64,000 nucleotides of DNA. Origin: Taenia hydatigena (taxonomy: Eukaryota; Platyhelminthes; Cestoda; Cyclophyllidea; Taeniidae). This document shows, one piece after another, positions 1 to 13,753 of the stretch. A model generated the notes under the pieces. It searched no databases. It was given only the letters and a program-made list of their open reading frames with translations, and was not told the origin of the DNA. The translations under genes and the position numbers were made by a program. How positions within the stretch are numbered: the stretch's first letter is position 1; the number at the start of each line of letters is the position of its first letter. Location of the stretch: NCBI GenBank assembly GCA_036345935.2, contig JADWOT020000005.1, forward strand, positions 930,001 through 994,000, read 5' to 3'.

Positions 1-3000
1 AGGTTTTTTCATGTTAGAGTGTACAAGGCCCTTCACGGATCATGAAAAACACCAGGAGGACGAAAAGACAGATAGCTATTACGTTATGCGTCGGAGCCAT
101 GCGCAAAGCCGAATGTGGTAGACTATCCAGTACAGGGTAGTAGCTACATGTCTATATCCACTCGACCTCTCAATTCTACGGATACATAGGTAGCCAAATC
201 GACGAAAGTGACCCAACAACTCACACTATCGACAATCATGCCTGATGACGCAGGCAATTTATATTTTCCAGCTGCATAGAAGGGTAGGGCACAACAGGCA
301 GAACGCATCTCTGCGTCAAGGACAAAACGAAAAAAACAAATAATCCGCCACTGAGGCGTTAATGGAAGGTGGATGCAAGTGATGTTGCCAATATTGCAGT
401 CTCGTGTGTTTGAACAAGTTTTACCAGGACTTTTCTGATTATTCACTAAAGAAGCTAATAAAGACGAAAATCGGTCTAGGCCACTCATTGGCTAAGGGGG
501 TCTATGCGTCTGTCTCCATCATTGCGAATAGTGAACTGAGTGGATGCTAAAGCCTAAGCTGCGACCTAATATCTCGGCTAGGTAAGCATCCAGGAGGGAT
601 GAGTCTTCCCATTCTCATTATGCCGAGAGTTTACCCACACTGCGTGGACCATAGATCAGGTGTCACGATTAATAACAGTAGATTAGCAGAAAATCCATTT
701 CCTTTACGAATACACTTAGTAGAGATGAAAGAAAGCTACAGATTTAGGAAATTGCAGCAGGAATGTTGATTTTGTTGCTAGAAGGGACCAGAAGGACGTT
801 GATACTTATACATTTCAATTTCAGTGCATATAGCTACCTGAATCCGATTTGGCTACTTAACTTATGCTAAGAAATTAAAGCGCGGTTCAAACTACGCCTT
901 ATTAAAATGTTCTTAGCGCTTTACACATTCAGAAGTATTAAAAAGCTTCTGTTGATTTGCATTGCGTTCCCCAAGGAGTGGAAATCTAGTCTAGGCTGAT
1001 AGCAGAAAACTGATTTAGAATAGTTCCATCACTTTACCCTAGTACAAGCCGAACGCTAATTTAAATGGAAGGAAAAATTGTGGTGGCCGCTGATGACAAA
1101 GTGTTTGGCAAGACGTAGTGATAAAGCTATGAATGCAGTAGCAATTATTTTGCGGACACTTCTGAGGTGATGTCAATATCGATGAGCAGTGAGCACGGGA
1201 TATTATTGTTGTGGCACGCTTAGATCGCGTCTTTGTGTGTGAGTGCCCATACATCTCATCGCGCCATGCGCGCAATCGTTGCAGGCGATTTGGATTTGTA
1301 GATCATAGTTAAGGTAGCTCATAGGCAGGATTGGATGTGGAGCACTCTTATAAATACACCATGATTTGTGCCTGAAAACAATTACAATATTGAAGATGAT
1401 GGCCTGATTCTGTATCCTATTGTTAGCGGTCTCGGTTTTCACTGCAGAATTGGGAGGAGCTGATGGTACGTTGCCACCTAACATATCCTTTCGCTCAGCA
1501 CATGTGCAGTCGCATTTGACGCTGACTGGTATTGTGCCGACGACATTTTACTCTGCATTTCAAGCACATGGATTAAGTTTTGTACGAATTAAGGAGAATG
1601 GAAAAGGATACGCACTTAAAACCACCAATTTAGACTAACCGCCACCTTTTGCTATGACTGTATTGCAGGCACCAAACGTGGATCTAGGCGCAAAAGTCGC
1701 TAATGCTAATAATAATCATTAGTGCTGAAATTGGCGTTGGATGTGAGGAGGAAATGATTGCCGATTGCATCTACCATTCTGCCACTGTAGCAGATTAGCT
1801 GCTCATTAGGGCCAATGGTCTCACAATACACTGGCATGCACTAATGTAGCCTGCACAAAATAGTTAGTGACACCTTCAGATATTTACTACCCTTTATCGA
1901 TGCAGTATCGCAGGATCTAATAAGTTAGTGTTAATTATTATGCATCAAAAAGAAGACGGTTTCAATATGAATCATCATTTGACCCGGGGCAAACCTGATG
2001 GCTGGCGGTTAATTGAACTGTTATACAGTACTGTACAGAAGGAAAATTAGTTTGGGTGAGGTCAATTTTGGGTAGGATCAGAACGCGTTTCTCTGTGCAT
2101 CGAATCTCGCCCACTTCCTCCCACTCTCTTCCACCATATGCTGGCTGCCCTTGCAGAGATTTTATGCCGAACTCGACATGAAGAAGTTATGACATTGAAG
2201 CCTATGACTAAACATTCGCAAACAAGAAATCGCAGAATCCAATTTCTTTATATCGGATCAATGAGAGTGCTGCATTAGAAGCATTAGAAACAGCCTTTAT
2301 ACAGTCGATGATCTTGCAGTCAAGCTAGGAATCAGGATTACTAGTCAAGTTTTTGACCTTCCAAGCAACGCCCAGAAATCAGATTCACTCAGTGATTTCA
2401 TTTAAGTTAAAATATTTGCTTGGTTGTGTGCGCATTAATGCGAACGCACGCGGTCATATGCGCTAATGGTCACTGCACGCATTTTTAATGCTGGAGAAGT
2501 CCCAACAATTTAGGTAGACAGGATCAAGCTTTTTCTCCTTTTTCTAGTATTTCTCAAAGCCTATGCCATCGATTTACTTGGAAATCGCTGAAGCAGAGAT
2601 TCACCACGTAAATAGCAGCCTTTTCAGGAACTAGTCTTAATAGGATCAGTGAAGCAGCTGCAAAGGAATAACAGTAAGCAAAAGCCAACAGTTGGTTAAC
2701 TAGTCAGCTCAGGCAGCATTTAATAAAAGTGCCAACGTTGACAAATATGAGACAAGGATGCGAGCAAAGGGTTCTGAGTTAATCGCAAACGACATCATGT
2801 TAACGAGGCTGGCATTTTTGTACAATCCAACCAAAGCCAAGGTCTAAAATTGGGCGGGCAATTATAGGGGCTGCTAACAAAATTGATGTAACACTGCGCG
2901 TTCTTTTCAATGTCAAAATTGCTTCAGTCTGCATAAAAAGAAAGGGATCCTTCTTAAAATGGGCATCGAGAGTGACTGCAGCACACAATCAGATACCTTA

Positions 3001-3489
3001 TTTGCACCGCCTCTGCTGTTGTGCTGTTCTGGATGAACAGGTGGGTAAGACTGTGTATTTGAAAGCAAAGTAGCCAAAGAAAGGAAAGAGATTTACTTAC
3101 AGTTGGCCTTGTGCTTATCAAATCGAAACTCTTCATCATAGTTGCCAGTAAAAACACCGTCTGCTCTAATTTGCTTACATACACCATGATGTGAGATGAA
3201 CTAGAACTTTAAGGTTTTAATCAAGCAAGTGGGTGAGTTCGGCACGCTCTAATGATGTGAGACAAGCTATATCTCTTTAAAAAAGCTTTATTCTTTACAC
3301 GAGCATCTTATATACCCAGAAGCGTAAAACGCACATCCAAGGCACAGAAGTCTTCTGAGCAAACAACCGATGTGGTCACTGAAGTAGATTACATGTTTGA
3401 ATCTGCCTCTAAGCACCAGGACTCAGAGCTTGGGAGACAAATTTCGTATTTTTAAAAACCAGTGTGGGCTGTGAGTCCAAAAGCAGGTA
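1..3489. other. No recognised gene
   Basis: I see no domain motif and no exon chain with agreeing splice phases here. The open frames are short (longest about 114 codons, 144-488 minus) and within chance expectation for this base composition. The zinc-finger duplicate begins at about 3,490; similarity to the 54 kb locus fades upstream of that point. Confidence 0.5.
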
Positions 3490-4430
3490 GCCACAACTAG
3501 TCAAGAGCTTAAAGCACACACTTATTTAATAGTCCCCGTTCTTTATAAAGTGCAATGCTGGGCAGATACAATGAATGTAGATTAAGCAGTAGGATCAAAT
3601 ACATCGCCAATAATAACAAATTTCGAGTTGTTTCAAACATCAGCTCACAACTTATCATTTCACCGCCGTGTTATGGATAATATGGAAGTTTTCCTTTTTG
3701 CCGGCAGAAATGGAAGGGCACGTTAAAGCATTTTGAATTACAGTCTTTTAGAAATGTCCAACAAGTTAAAAAGTCTTTCTTGACAATTGGCATCTCATCT
3801 CTTACATGAAAAACTAAATTTATATTAACTCTTTAATTAGAGTACGTGACGAAGAGATAAGCATTTGATTTGCAATGAGATTTGATTGCAGGACCTCATT
3901 GCTCAGAATTTTAGCCCTGCACGCGACTACCGCTCCTCTGGGTTTTACTCACATGTAATACTGAGGACAGGTTCGGAAGGTCCACTTGCTCATCCGTTAA
4001 ATTCATCACATTCTATCTTGCAAGCATTCGCCCAACTCAATGTTCTCTGCACTAAAATGCCCAACTATAGGTGTACAAGGTGAATCGCCACGTTCAAGAA
4101 CTCTATCTTAAGACTTGCACATTTAGCTCGTGACCATCATGGCAAGCGCCTTTCACTTTTAGATACACCACGCGTATCGACTTCTGTGTATGCGACTACG
4201 TACATACGCACAAAAACAAAAGTGTGGGCTTGCTTACAAGTATTTGCGCTTATGATTAATCTAAATAATAATCTAATCTAATCTAAAGAGTAGCACAATA
4301 ATGTGAATCACATCACGTTTATAGCATCTAATACATGTTTTTCGTGCTTCAGCAATCTTGGATCTGCTTTGTTCACTTTGCTCAACATCTCACACAACAT
4401 TCGGGTGGTCATTGTACCATCAGAATCGTA
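3490..4430 (+). pseudogene. Decayed copy of the C2H2 zinc-finger locus
   Basis: This segment aligns by eye, in the same orientation, with 54,300-55,090 and then with exon 55,501-55,605. Shared anchors include GCTGGGCAGAT near 3,557 and 54,346, GATCAAA near 3,593 and 54,379, and GACCT.ATTGCTCA near 3,894 and 54,680. A finger-like reading at about 4,072-4,150 gives C-T-R-stop, twelve residues, then H-x4-H. The second cysteine position is a TGA, one base from a Cys codon. At 4,334-4,420 a second unit reads CFSCFSNL..LLN.ISHNIR, matching CFSGYSRF..MLDHMRSHHIR of the 55.5 kb finger with histidines turned to Asn. The acceptor TTTGATTGCAG at about 3,893 is still present. Counterparts of the two exons at 55,142-55,385 are absent. 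The lesions indicate a non-functional copy; homology is by eye only. Confidence 0.65.
4257..4286. repeat. Short TCTAA/AATAAT tandem tract
   Basis: Three perfect TCTAA units occupy about 4,272-4,286, preceded by imperfect AATAAT units. The tract lies between the two finger-like units of the zinc-finger relic. It is a simple low-complexity tract with no evident function. Confidence 0.6.
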
Positions 4431-7400
4431 CGGAGATTACAAGACCTGTCAATTATTCTTGCCTTATGACTTCTTAACTGTTAAAAGCAACAAAAGGACC
4501 TTCTTTAAAACCTTAATGCAGTCAGAAGTCACAATTTTTTCTGCCTATGCTTCGCCTCGTTCCTAAACTTTGAGTTGCCCCGTAAACACTTCTTCAAAAC
4601 GCATTGTTGTAAGTGTGCCTAATGATCACTTATTTAAATGCAGTGTTTACTCTCCATCACATCCATAGCTTTGATCTTGTGCGCAAATTCCTCCTCAAGT
4701 TGTGCTGAATTTCATATTACTCTAGTTATAAGTGATAAGGGAATCGGAAACTGGTATTTGCAATGTTTTCTCACATAGCTTCAGAGCATTTCTGTAGACG
4801 CTTCTTCGTCTATCAGGCTTATTCTACTGTGGAAGCTTATTGAACCGCCTTGATTCTATTCTCTTCGCAGGCATTTGGCGCAGAATATTAGGGAAGAATA
4901 CAAACAAATGCTATTATGTAGGCGAAATTTGTAAGCTTCTACCCATATTTACATTAGCTTGTTACCATTGGCTTAAAAATTGTGGCGTTGCAAAGCAAGG
5001 GTATTCAATGCGCAGAGGCTATGTGACAATCGTAAAAGCTCTGATGTAGATGGTCTGAATGTGTGAAATTAATCGGACGTTGCTTAATATACACATGAAA
5101 AGGCGAACATCGAATCGCATTGCATAATGACACGTCGTATCGGTATTGTGGGTATCTCCCATGATGACAAAGTGATACCATATAATTAACAGATGAGCGC
5201 ACAGTTGTGAGCTATTGGGCTTGTAAATGAAGCAAACATAATCAAAAACGCCTTTGTTTGCATTTTAGAGCTCTTAAACTAGCTGATTTTACTTAGCTTT
5301 TAGGGACGTATACTGAGCTATGTGCTTTACGGGTAGACATGCGTCCAATATCAGAGTAGAATTCTGCATTTAATGCTGTTGTTTCTCATCCTTGTTGATG
5401 TCATTTGCAAGAGTGGGTTTCCATTAAAACGTTATGTAGTTGAGACGAAGATAAAAAGTTATGCAAAAAATTGGAAGGAATGCTGTGCGGGCAGTATAGA
5501 TATTGCCATTTTTGAGGTCGGATGGTGCTGTATGGCATGGACAAATCAACACTACTCAGTGGGTTATGGCATAGCAATGCATATTATTTCACTGCAACCA
5601 ATAAAATAGTTTTCAGTGCTTTCATTGAAGCCTTATTTAGTGATAGACACATGGACGAGGAATAGGCACCGTGTCGTATGTATACAACTCAGCCGTTCCC
5701 AGATCATTAAAATACCTGCTACACTGTTGTGCGGCAATGATTCTAAAGAAAATGGAAGAAAATGAGTGCGCCTAAAGGGTGACGAGGCATTGAACACGAC
5801 GGCCGCAAACGTGACTAGTAGCTGTTTAAGAGAAGTAGGGTCCGCAAAGTAGGACAGATGGAAAAAAGCGGAAGAATAAGAAGGATTTTAGCCAAGATGA
5901 TAACGTGCAAGGAGTTAGCAAAATACATGAGGCAAAACGTGTTTATATCTACCGTGCGCACACGATAAAACAAAAAACTGCTGCGGGCTTTGAAAACGAC
6001 ATTACTGTGACCAAATACTTGTGAGAGGAGCCTAGCTCTTTATGCAGAATTCGAGCATAGGCACTGCATATAATAAATACGATTTAAAATTCAGGGGAGT
6101 TTTATTCTAGCTTTTAGGCTAATTGATATCTTCAGCCCTAGCCGGATTTAAAAGGAATGCAATCGCCAACATTACATGAAGGTTCATTCCCTTTTCGTCA
6201 TGGGCAGCTTAAATTGAATCTCTAGTTGAGAATCCTGCTAGAATGAGGTTGCGTAATACGATTAAAACAAAAGGACCAATCGAACTGCTTCCACACACTT
6301 AGTAGCAATACGGCTGCGCGTTTTGTCATTCACATATCAGTGCAGTGTTGCACTTTTTTATGCGCCCTAATTACTTGCGATTGGACTGTTAATGTTTCAT
6401 CAATTATTCTGCACATTTTTCCTCTGCTTTGACTAAATTGTTTTTAGTGGGAGTAAAAACAGTGCGTTAGGAAATTCGATCCCATGTTACTTTGCAAGCT
6501 TTGCACTCCGTTGGCTCAGTTCATAAGTACCAATAGCAATCTATCTGTACTAACTGCTTTCATTCTGACAAATGTTCTCGAAACTTGTTTGCTACCGGAG
6601 TGCATAAGCTGCAAGGACAATTCCAGCACAAATAAAATCTAGAGTCCGCAGTCTACAAAATTTTTGTAACAGAAAATTGGTCTAGTTATGAATTCTACTA
6701 TAAAACTGCATTTTATCGATTACATTGCGTAACGAAGTAGCCAACCCAAGGAAACGGGTCGACTAAAATCTTAGGTTCGTCTGTTTTTCATTCCTTTTAA
6801 GTTTTGATGGCAATAGACTCATGCCTGAATTAAATTTTTTGTCATTGGTGATAATTAAAACTTTCATGACCAAATTTACTTTCAAAAAATGTCTACAATT
6901 TTACTTCAAAACTTGAAAAGTATACCATTTTAAAACAACTGACCTTTAGCCACAGCGGAGAATCATGATGAAAAATAACGCTATAATCGCTTAAAATTAA
7001 ACGGTAAGGTATAAAAATGCTGGTTACGGTTGTTTACTTAGTGGTAAATTTAAGCATTATTCGTTGAGAGCTTCTAGTGCATCCTTTCATTTCTGTTATT
7101 CTCGGCGGATGAATCCATTTGTCATTTGACTGCGGAAAATCCATTCGTTTGAAAAGTGTTTAGGAAGAAATGAGTTTCTTGATTCAGAATTGACTCAGCT
7201 CGCCGTTCTAGCAAAGCAGCATAGAATGCACTCGCTTACGCAGACAGTGGCATCTACTCTGCATTTGAGGCATTTTGCGCAGAAGGATTTGCAACATTAT
7301 AATACAACGATGCGGAAAGGTTAGTATCTAGTTAGGACTAAAGAAAGGGCAGTGAAAGAGCATTTCGAAGCCCAGATTGATTTTAAGTGGGAACGATTCC

Positions 7401-10400
7401 TCCACAATTCTAATTTTTCTATTTCTTTTGCCTTAATTGCGATGTCTGATTTCCTTCACCCGAAACATTTAACAGTCTCTTCATTTTCACTCTCATCCTA
7501 ATGTTAAAAACCTGAAATGGCCCTTTGTGTATTCTTGCTGTTTATAGTCCCGTTCTTTTTCTGCTTCACCTTTGATCCTTTATACACCCTGCAATTTCTG
7601 CGCAATTCCTAATGTGTCTCTATTGTTTCTTTCACTTTCCTTACTCTATCTTAGACTCGTTCAGAGCCTGACCTGTACATTACGCTATTCCGTGTGTTAC
7701 TACTCTTCTTCATCTCACTCGACTTCTGAATCAAATCTTCTTTGCCACCACCCAAAGTTGTTCGATTCCCGACTCTTCAAAGACAAAACCCTCAGTGCAC
7801 ATAATAAATAGAACACATTTTGCACCTGAGTTCAAGTTTTATCGCATAAAGCGGAGAGTGTGTAGAGTTAAATATTTGAGTTGATTCCATCCGCTGCTTG
7901 CAGAGGAGTGCAATACTGCTACAGAGTGTCTAACACTTCAACCACTTAGTCAGGTTGTAATATTCGGTCATCCCTTCTGATAAAAAGTTACTTGAATGGC
8001 TTTGCAAAAACTTGAAATCACGGTGTGATATTCACTACATACTAGTTTGGGTGACGCAATTAAACTCATTAGTTATTGCCACATGTTTGCGGGCGTAATC
8101 AATTTAATTGTTTAAGCCTGACTGCGAAGGGAGCCATTCGCCAAAGCGTGTTGGAAGTCAGCGCTGGCCGATTAGCTAAGATTTATAAAATTTGTTTTAA
8201 GCATGATCGTTTCACAGAAAATTTCATTGCGTTATTTCAAAAATTCTTACTCACAGGTGCTTTAGTGAAATTTCATGGCATTTTTGAATATTAACATCAA
8301 AAATTGCAAGCTTTCTTAATAATATCAAAGAACCTAACCACGAGTATGCTTTTACTTCGAAGGCTGATTTTATTACTTTCTATGTCCATCAACTGATCGA
8401 GATTGCGAAGAATTCATTATAGTATCGGGGATTGTATGACTGAAATATTTACGATGGCTAAATAAATGACGAGCCGGCAAAACCGTTGCAGTACATGAAG
8501 GGCATAGCTGCACATAAGACCTATGCTCAAATTTTATTTTTTGATTGATAATTGATAATTGGGGCTCTTTTCGAGGCGTTCTGTGAGCCTTGAGCTCTAT
8601 TATGAGTTAATGCTTTTAATGCTTGATAATTCAACACTCGTCAGCGCTGAGCTTGGATTAAGCCTCTCAAGCACAGTTTCTTGGCATCTGAGTGAAATTC
8701 ATTTTAAAAGGCTAAGATTATGATAATGTTATGATAATATCTGGATGACAAATTATTCATCAAGGTATATCAGTTGAAATCTCATCGTCAACCATTTAAA
8801 GGTTATATGCGCTAAAAGGATTTCAAAAGACTCCTTTTAAGGCAATGGACAGAATCTTCAAATGCAACTGCGAGTAGTGCAGTTAATTTATTTTAACGTG
8901 CATCATTGTTTCCAGATTACTTTTTCTTGAAAGCATTACATATCACAGCATTAAAATATGCAATCACCTTACCCAGACACAGTGGTTCTTGGTTAGAGTT
9001 TGGAGCTATATTAAGTTCCGCACCTGCCAAAGTTGAGTAAATTTTAAAGGTTTGGCTACAATGTGATTTAATTGTAGTGCGAACATTTAAATTTTCTTAT
9101 AATGTAATCGTGACCACATATGCTGTGGTTAATATTTTGGATAATGGACAACCAAGTGCGTAGCATTTTTACGTAAAGCAACGAAACATGCATGCAAAGC
9201 GATGCTGAATTACGGTTTAATAAGTAAAACACAGCTTCTTATGCCTCTGCAGGAAAGAGAACCAACGTAGCGCACGCAAAAACAGATTGGAAGTGACTAT
9301 AGCTCTTCTAGCTCTTCTTGAAGGAGACAGTCATTTGCGAAAATATTTTTGCTAAGTGTTCTTCATTTATAGGAAAAGGCAAATGATTCAGCCTTTAGCC
9401 ACACATGATCTAAGCATCATAGCCTTCTTGAGGACAAGGTAATGCGTGCCTCAGAACTGGTGTAGGCTGCGAGCATAGTATCCAGTAATGATCACTGGCG
9501 TCGGTGAGGGGACAATCAATCTGAAGATGGCATTCCGTTGGGGCAAAACTGCACCACTACCCGAGTAAACTTCACGATGTGTTCACTAGTTCGACATTAC
9601 AATCTTCACACTAATGCAATTAATCACTTGCAGTAGTGCATACGTAGATCGAACGCTATTTCTGCTAGGATGTTTTGAAGGTGGGGTTTGACATCGACTT
9701 TTATCAGTCTTGCCATCGCCACCTCCGACGCTAACATGGGGAGCCTCTTAACCGCTTCAACTTATTCCGCCACAAAAACCAAAAATCCGTACCTCTGCCT
9801 CTGCCACCAACTTTTCCTCCAACACTGTCTTTACTTATTCCGCGTTACCACATCTACAGGTGCAACCGCCTTTAAAACACGTCTTATGCGGTTTTAGAGT
9901 ATTTAACGACCTTCATTTACGCACATTCGCCTATAGTTTAGTAAGACGCACACTTTACTGGTCTAGATAATTTGCTGCAATTAAGCATGCCTGGCCGAAT
10001 CCTTGCCCACCTGCTGCCTTTCTGCATAACAGACAGAGTGACTGACTCATTTGCCTTCTGTCTAATAAATTAGGAAGCTGGCTGGATTTTCGTCCATTTG
10101 CATATCTGCCTATTTGGCTGTTTGGCCGGTACGGAAGCAGGTTGGTAGATCGATTGCTTACCTACATTCCTTTGATGTGCTTTTGACTGTGTGGGTGACC
10201 AGTAATCTGGTGGTCCAGATTAGTTGCTCTCCATATGTGGTTAAATAATTCGATAACTACCGAGATGCACATACACGCAGTTTTTTGTATTAAAATAGAC
10301 AAATTACGCATTAGCCACATCCACAATGTCAGATTTCAGAGCTAGAACGGCTATACGCAATCACAGAAGAGGGCAAGCAGCTAAACGCAAAATAGATCAT

Positions 10401-12639
10401 TTCTGGATCGAAAGGGATTAAAGAATCGCTTGCATCTATAACTTGGCAGTTTCATCCTTACTTACAAAAATAAGCATTCTACACATCGACCGCACCTACA
10501 CTGTCTGATGTAAAACTATAGCAGCCCCCTTCCCTTAAGAAAAGAAAAAACTACCGAATTCGATGATACTAAGTCTTGATAATAATTCATTCTCGATCAG
10601 AATTACAGATAAGGGGCAGTTGTGTATTTTTGCTAACGCAAATTCCTTTTCCAGAATGGGTCCCCTAGATATCAGGCACACCGAAATTGCAAGCTTTCTA
10701 AACTATAAGGACCGCAAGCAGCTACAGAAGGAAACAGTATTCTCAGCTCTACTTCTTATCAATTTTGGGTTGATAAGGGAAAAAAGACAGCGCTATCTTT
10801 TACTCTTGATGAAAGTATCCATGAAATTACTCACGCGTCTGATTTTCAAAATACATCATCGCTGGTTACAGGTGAACTAGATTGTTTGAGAGTGCACATT
10901 TGTACATTACCGACCCTCTGTGCCAGCCTTGGAACCATTATTATTCGGTTAATGCAATAACTATCGCAAGCAATTATCAAACGAAACAGGCTACCATGTT
11001 TAAATTTTGATCAACTCCAGGTCTAAACGGGTAGAATGCGGTGCAGCTCTATATAATTGTGTCCTAAGTTTTCATCGCTTCCAAGGAAGGGAACACAGCT
11101 GAGTACAAATTTGAACAATTGAAAACAAGAACCACGAAACTAGACCGCAGCTACATCTTTGCACAATCTCGTTTTTTGTATCAGAATCATACTCATTACA
11201 TTTTGGTCACTCCAAGCGAAATCGCACGATGCAGGCACGGAGTAAACTAACATTTGAGGAATCAATTAACCAGTTAGTTCTTGATTGAAGTAAAAATATG
11301 GCACGTATCAGTATTCACGCTTTTCCTACTTGCTAATGTTTTCCTGGAGAGCTGCCTTTCTGACACCGTAACAAGCCAAACAGCCTGGCTCTTACTAGGA
11401 CCATTATTAAAGTGTTAAATGTTTGTGGTGGACACACTAGAAGAATTCATACAATACAAAGCCATCCAGCAGTACTAGTCCCAATTACGTTTAGACTTTG
11501 ATCTAGGACGGAACGTTTCCTCGGATCATTTTTCTTACCACAACCCCTCTTTTAATAACAACGTTACATGCATCAAAATCAGTCCTCTGCCTTGCCTCTG
11601 GGGATGGATTCTGCATTAGAATCAGGTAATCCTGCCATTAATATTTCACAGCCAATCAAAAAGGATAAAGGTTTAAGTGAGTGCGTTTCATTGCTTGTGT
11701 TCTTGTAAAACAATACTGTCTAGAGGGTTTAGGTCTCATTTTTGAATCAAATTTCCGAACCTCTAACTGCAACTAACAAATTTTGTTCCAGCGCTATTTG
11801 CAATTTAATCAAAAGATAATATTAACTTTATAAATTGCGGAAAAATGGCTTGCATGACGTTTGGCTTAGGGGTCTTGCAACTCCTGCAAATGTATTGTTC
11901 TACCTGGGGAGGAAAATGTACCAAAGTTCGTTGTTATGTGAGTGAAATTTGCTTGTCGATGTTTTGCTTGCATTCATAAGGGGGTCAGCAAGATCTAAAT
12001 GCTTGCCATGTCCCATTTACGCTCACCAACTCGTTGGTAATGCATACCAATTTAAGTAACTAAATAGGAAATAAACGGCATTATGACTGTTAAAGTAGGT
12101 GCCTTTCGATTCGACCACTGAAGGCAAACTTTAAAGGCTGTAACTAACTTTGAAATGACGATGCTGGTGGGTGATTTCTGTCAATCAAATAAGAAATCTT
12201 ACTACCTGCTAAATTTGATAAGCAACAACGTTAGTGAAGGTGTTTGACAATGCATTTCTCACAACGAACTTATTTTAAAACAAAGATGGCATCGTGAACA
12301 ACTTTAAGACCTAAGAAAAACTGAACTGTCAGCTTTTAAGTGAAATTGCGCCGCTATACAGTTGTGACACTGTCCAAGACTCGGCATAGCTAACACTGAG
12401 GTTCATTTAGAACAGAGACCGGATGATCTGCTCCCATATGCAGCTGCAGGAGCGCTTTTTGAAAGGAACACTTTCAACTAAATTGATGCCTTCACGCAAG
12501 GACATTTATTTCCATTTGAAACGGTAGGGTGGCTTGGTTGCCTTGAGTCAGGAAAGTTGTTCATGTCTACTTTTTTGTTTTAAATTGATACATTTTTAAG
12601 ATAGCTCAGAACACGATGTCATTTTAAAAGAGAAATGTA
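4431..12639. other. No recognised gene; A+T-rich non-coding DNA
   Basis: I found nothing with a recognisable domain. The longest frame is 10,563-10,880 (plus, 105 codons, ATG start), which ends next to a possible donor CTACAG/GTGAAC; this length is expected by chance. A C-rich stretch at about 9,690-9,880 is open in two plus frames but matches nothing I know. Small imperfect repeats occur at 8,541-8,562 (TTGATAA type) and 9,299-9,320 (CTTCTAGCT type). Confidence 0.45.
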
Positions 12640-12840
12640 CTATGAACCGCATTTCTTAGCAGTGTGGCCCATCGAGTTCTCATAGCAGCAGTAGGTAATA
12701 CTTAACTTGATGCCGAAAAAATTGCTCATGATTTCACTAATCCAAAATAAGCTTAGCCGGCTCGTGAATTTTTTTAAAGTGGGCAAATCAAGAAGTGCCC
12801 CAAGAAGTGACCAAAACTTATCAATTTCTAAACAAGCCAA
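12640..12840 (-). pseudogene. Possible zinc-knuckle (CCHC) remnant
   Basis: The minus-strand frame ends with a motif reading CCYENSMGHTAKKC. This resembles the CCHC zinc knuckle (C-x2-C-x4-H-x4-C, usually with Gly before His) found in retroelement Gag and CNBP-like proteins. The second cysteine is missing, as if one codon were lost. The rest of the 66-codon frame has no recognisable content, and no reverse-transcriptase or integrase motif lies nearby. It could easily be a chance match. Confidence 0.15.
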
Positions 12841-13173
12841 TCCAGCAAGTTCGCACTACCTCCGAATTGGCGAGAGTAAACGGAGTGCAAAAACACTTGA
12901 CTCCTGCTGGCCCTCTCACGAATGTTAGCTAAACAACTGCAGGTGGGTGGATAAAGCGACATATCCCACACGGAGAATTTCGAGACTATGATTTGGTGAC
13001 ACAGTTCTGCCATTTACACCCGCTAGCCCATACCTATTACTGTCTTGTGATTAAACCGGAAAAAGTGTGCCCTTAAGAAGCATGTTTCCAGATAATTTTA
13101 CAAATCTGGTGATTGAAACGGCAAATAAGTTAAAAACCCCTAGGATATTAATGTTGTACAAGGATGTAATGAG

Positions 13174-13628
13174 TTAAAAGCACTCACCTAAACCCCTTTT
13201 CCCAAATTTCGCGGCACAATGTCGCAGTCGAAAATGACTGATCTTACTTTGGCATTCATATGCAAAGATGATGAGCAACCCAAAAATAGCTGGCAATGCA
13301 TGGATGACTTTGACTTTTATGGGATCCTCTGCCCAATACTGTGATTGCTTGTTGGCAAATAGATTAGTTGGATTTAGTTGATGCAAGAACTAGGAATCTG
13401 ATTAGACATACCGGCTAATTTATCTAAAGTCCAGGCAGTCGCTTCGTAGTTTACGTCTCGCAACTTAATCTCCTTTACAACCATGCCCTGGTTGGTATTC
13501 AAACAAATAGGTCCTGGCTTATGCTTGCCGTAAATTAACAGGTTCGCCAACATTATTGCGTGCAGACCATGATCTCGTCCGATGTCACTACAGGCAAACT
13601 TCCCTTTTTTATTGGCAATCGGACGCAT
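13174..13628 (-). CDS. Unrecognised candidate exon pair
   Basis: On the minus strand an open frame (13,374-13,628) ends in TTAGCCG next to a good donor GTATGT at about 13,409. The next open frame (13,174-13,386) contains a hydrophobic run VIHALPAIFGLLIIFAY that could be a membrane segment, and it has possible donors GTAAGA (about 13,250) and GTGAGT (about 13,186). The two frames do not join in phase with the most obvious acceptors, so the model is unproven. I do not recognise the protein. The lengths (84 and 70 codons) are within chance expectation. Confidence 0.18.
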
Positions 13629-13753
13629 TTTTTGATCCTCGAAGCCCTCTGGTAATCGATTACACTGATAGTACCTTCAAACGATGTCAACAAAGTAGCG
13701 AACTTGATATACTGGCCTTACCTTGTGCTAGAACTAGTCGGATTCACATCTAA

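Noticed and set aside
8559..8578. GGGGCTCTTTTCGAGGC, resembling a histone mRNA 3' stem-loop
   Set aside because: The stem does not pair fully and no histone sequence lies within 19 kb.
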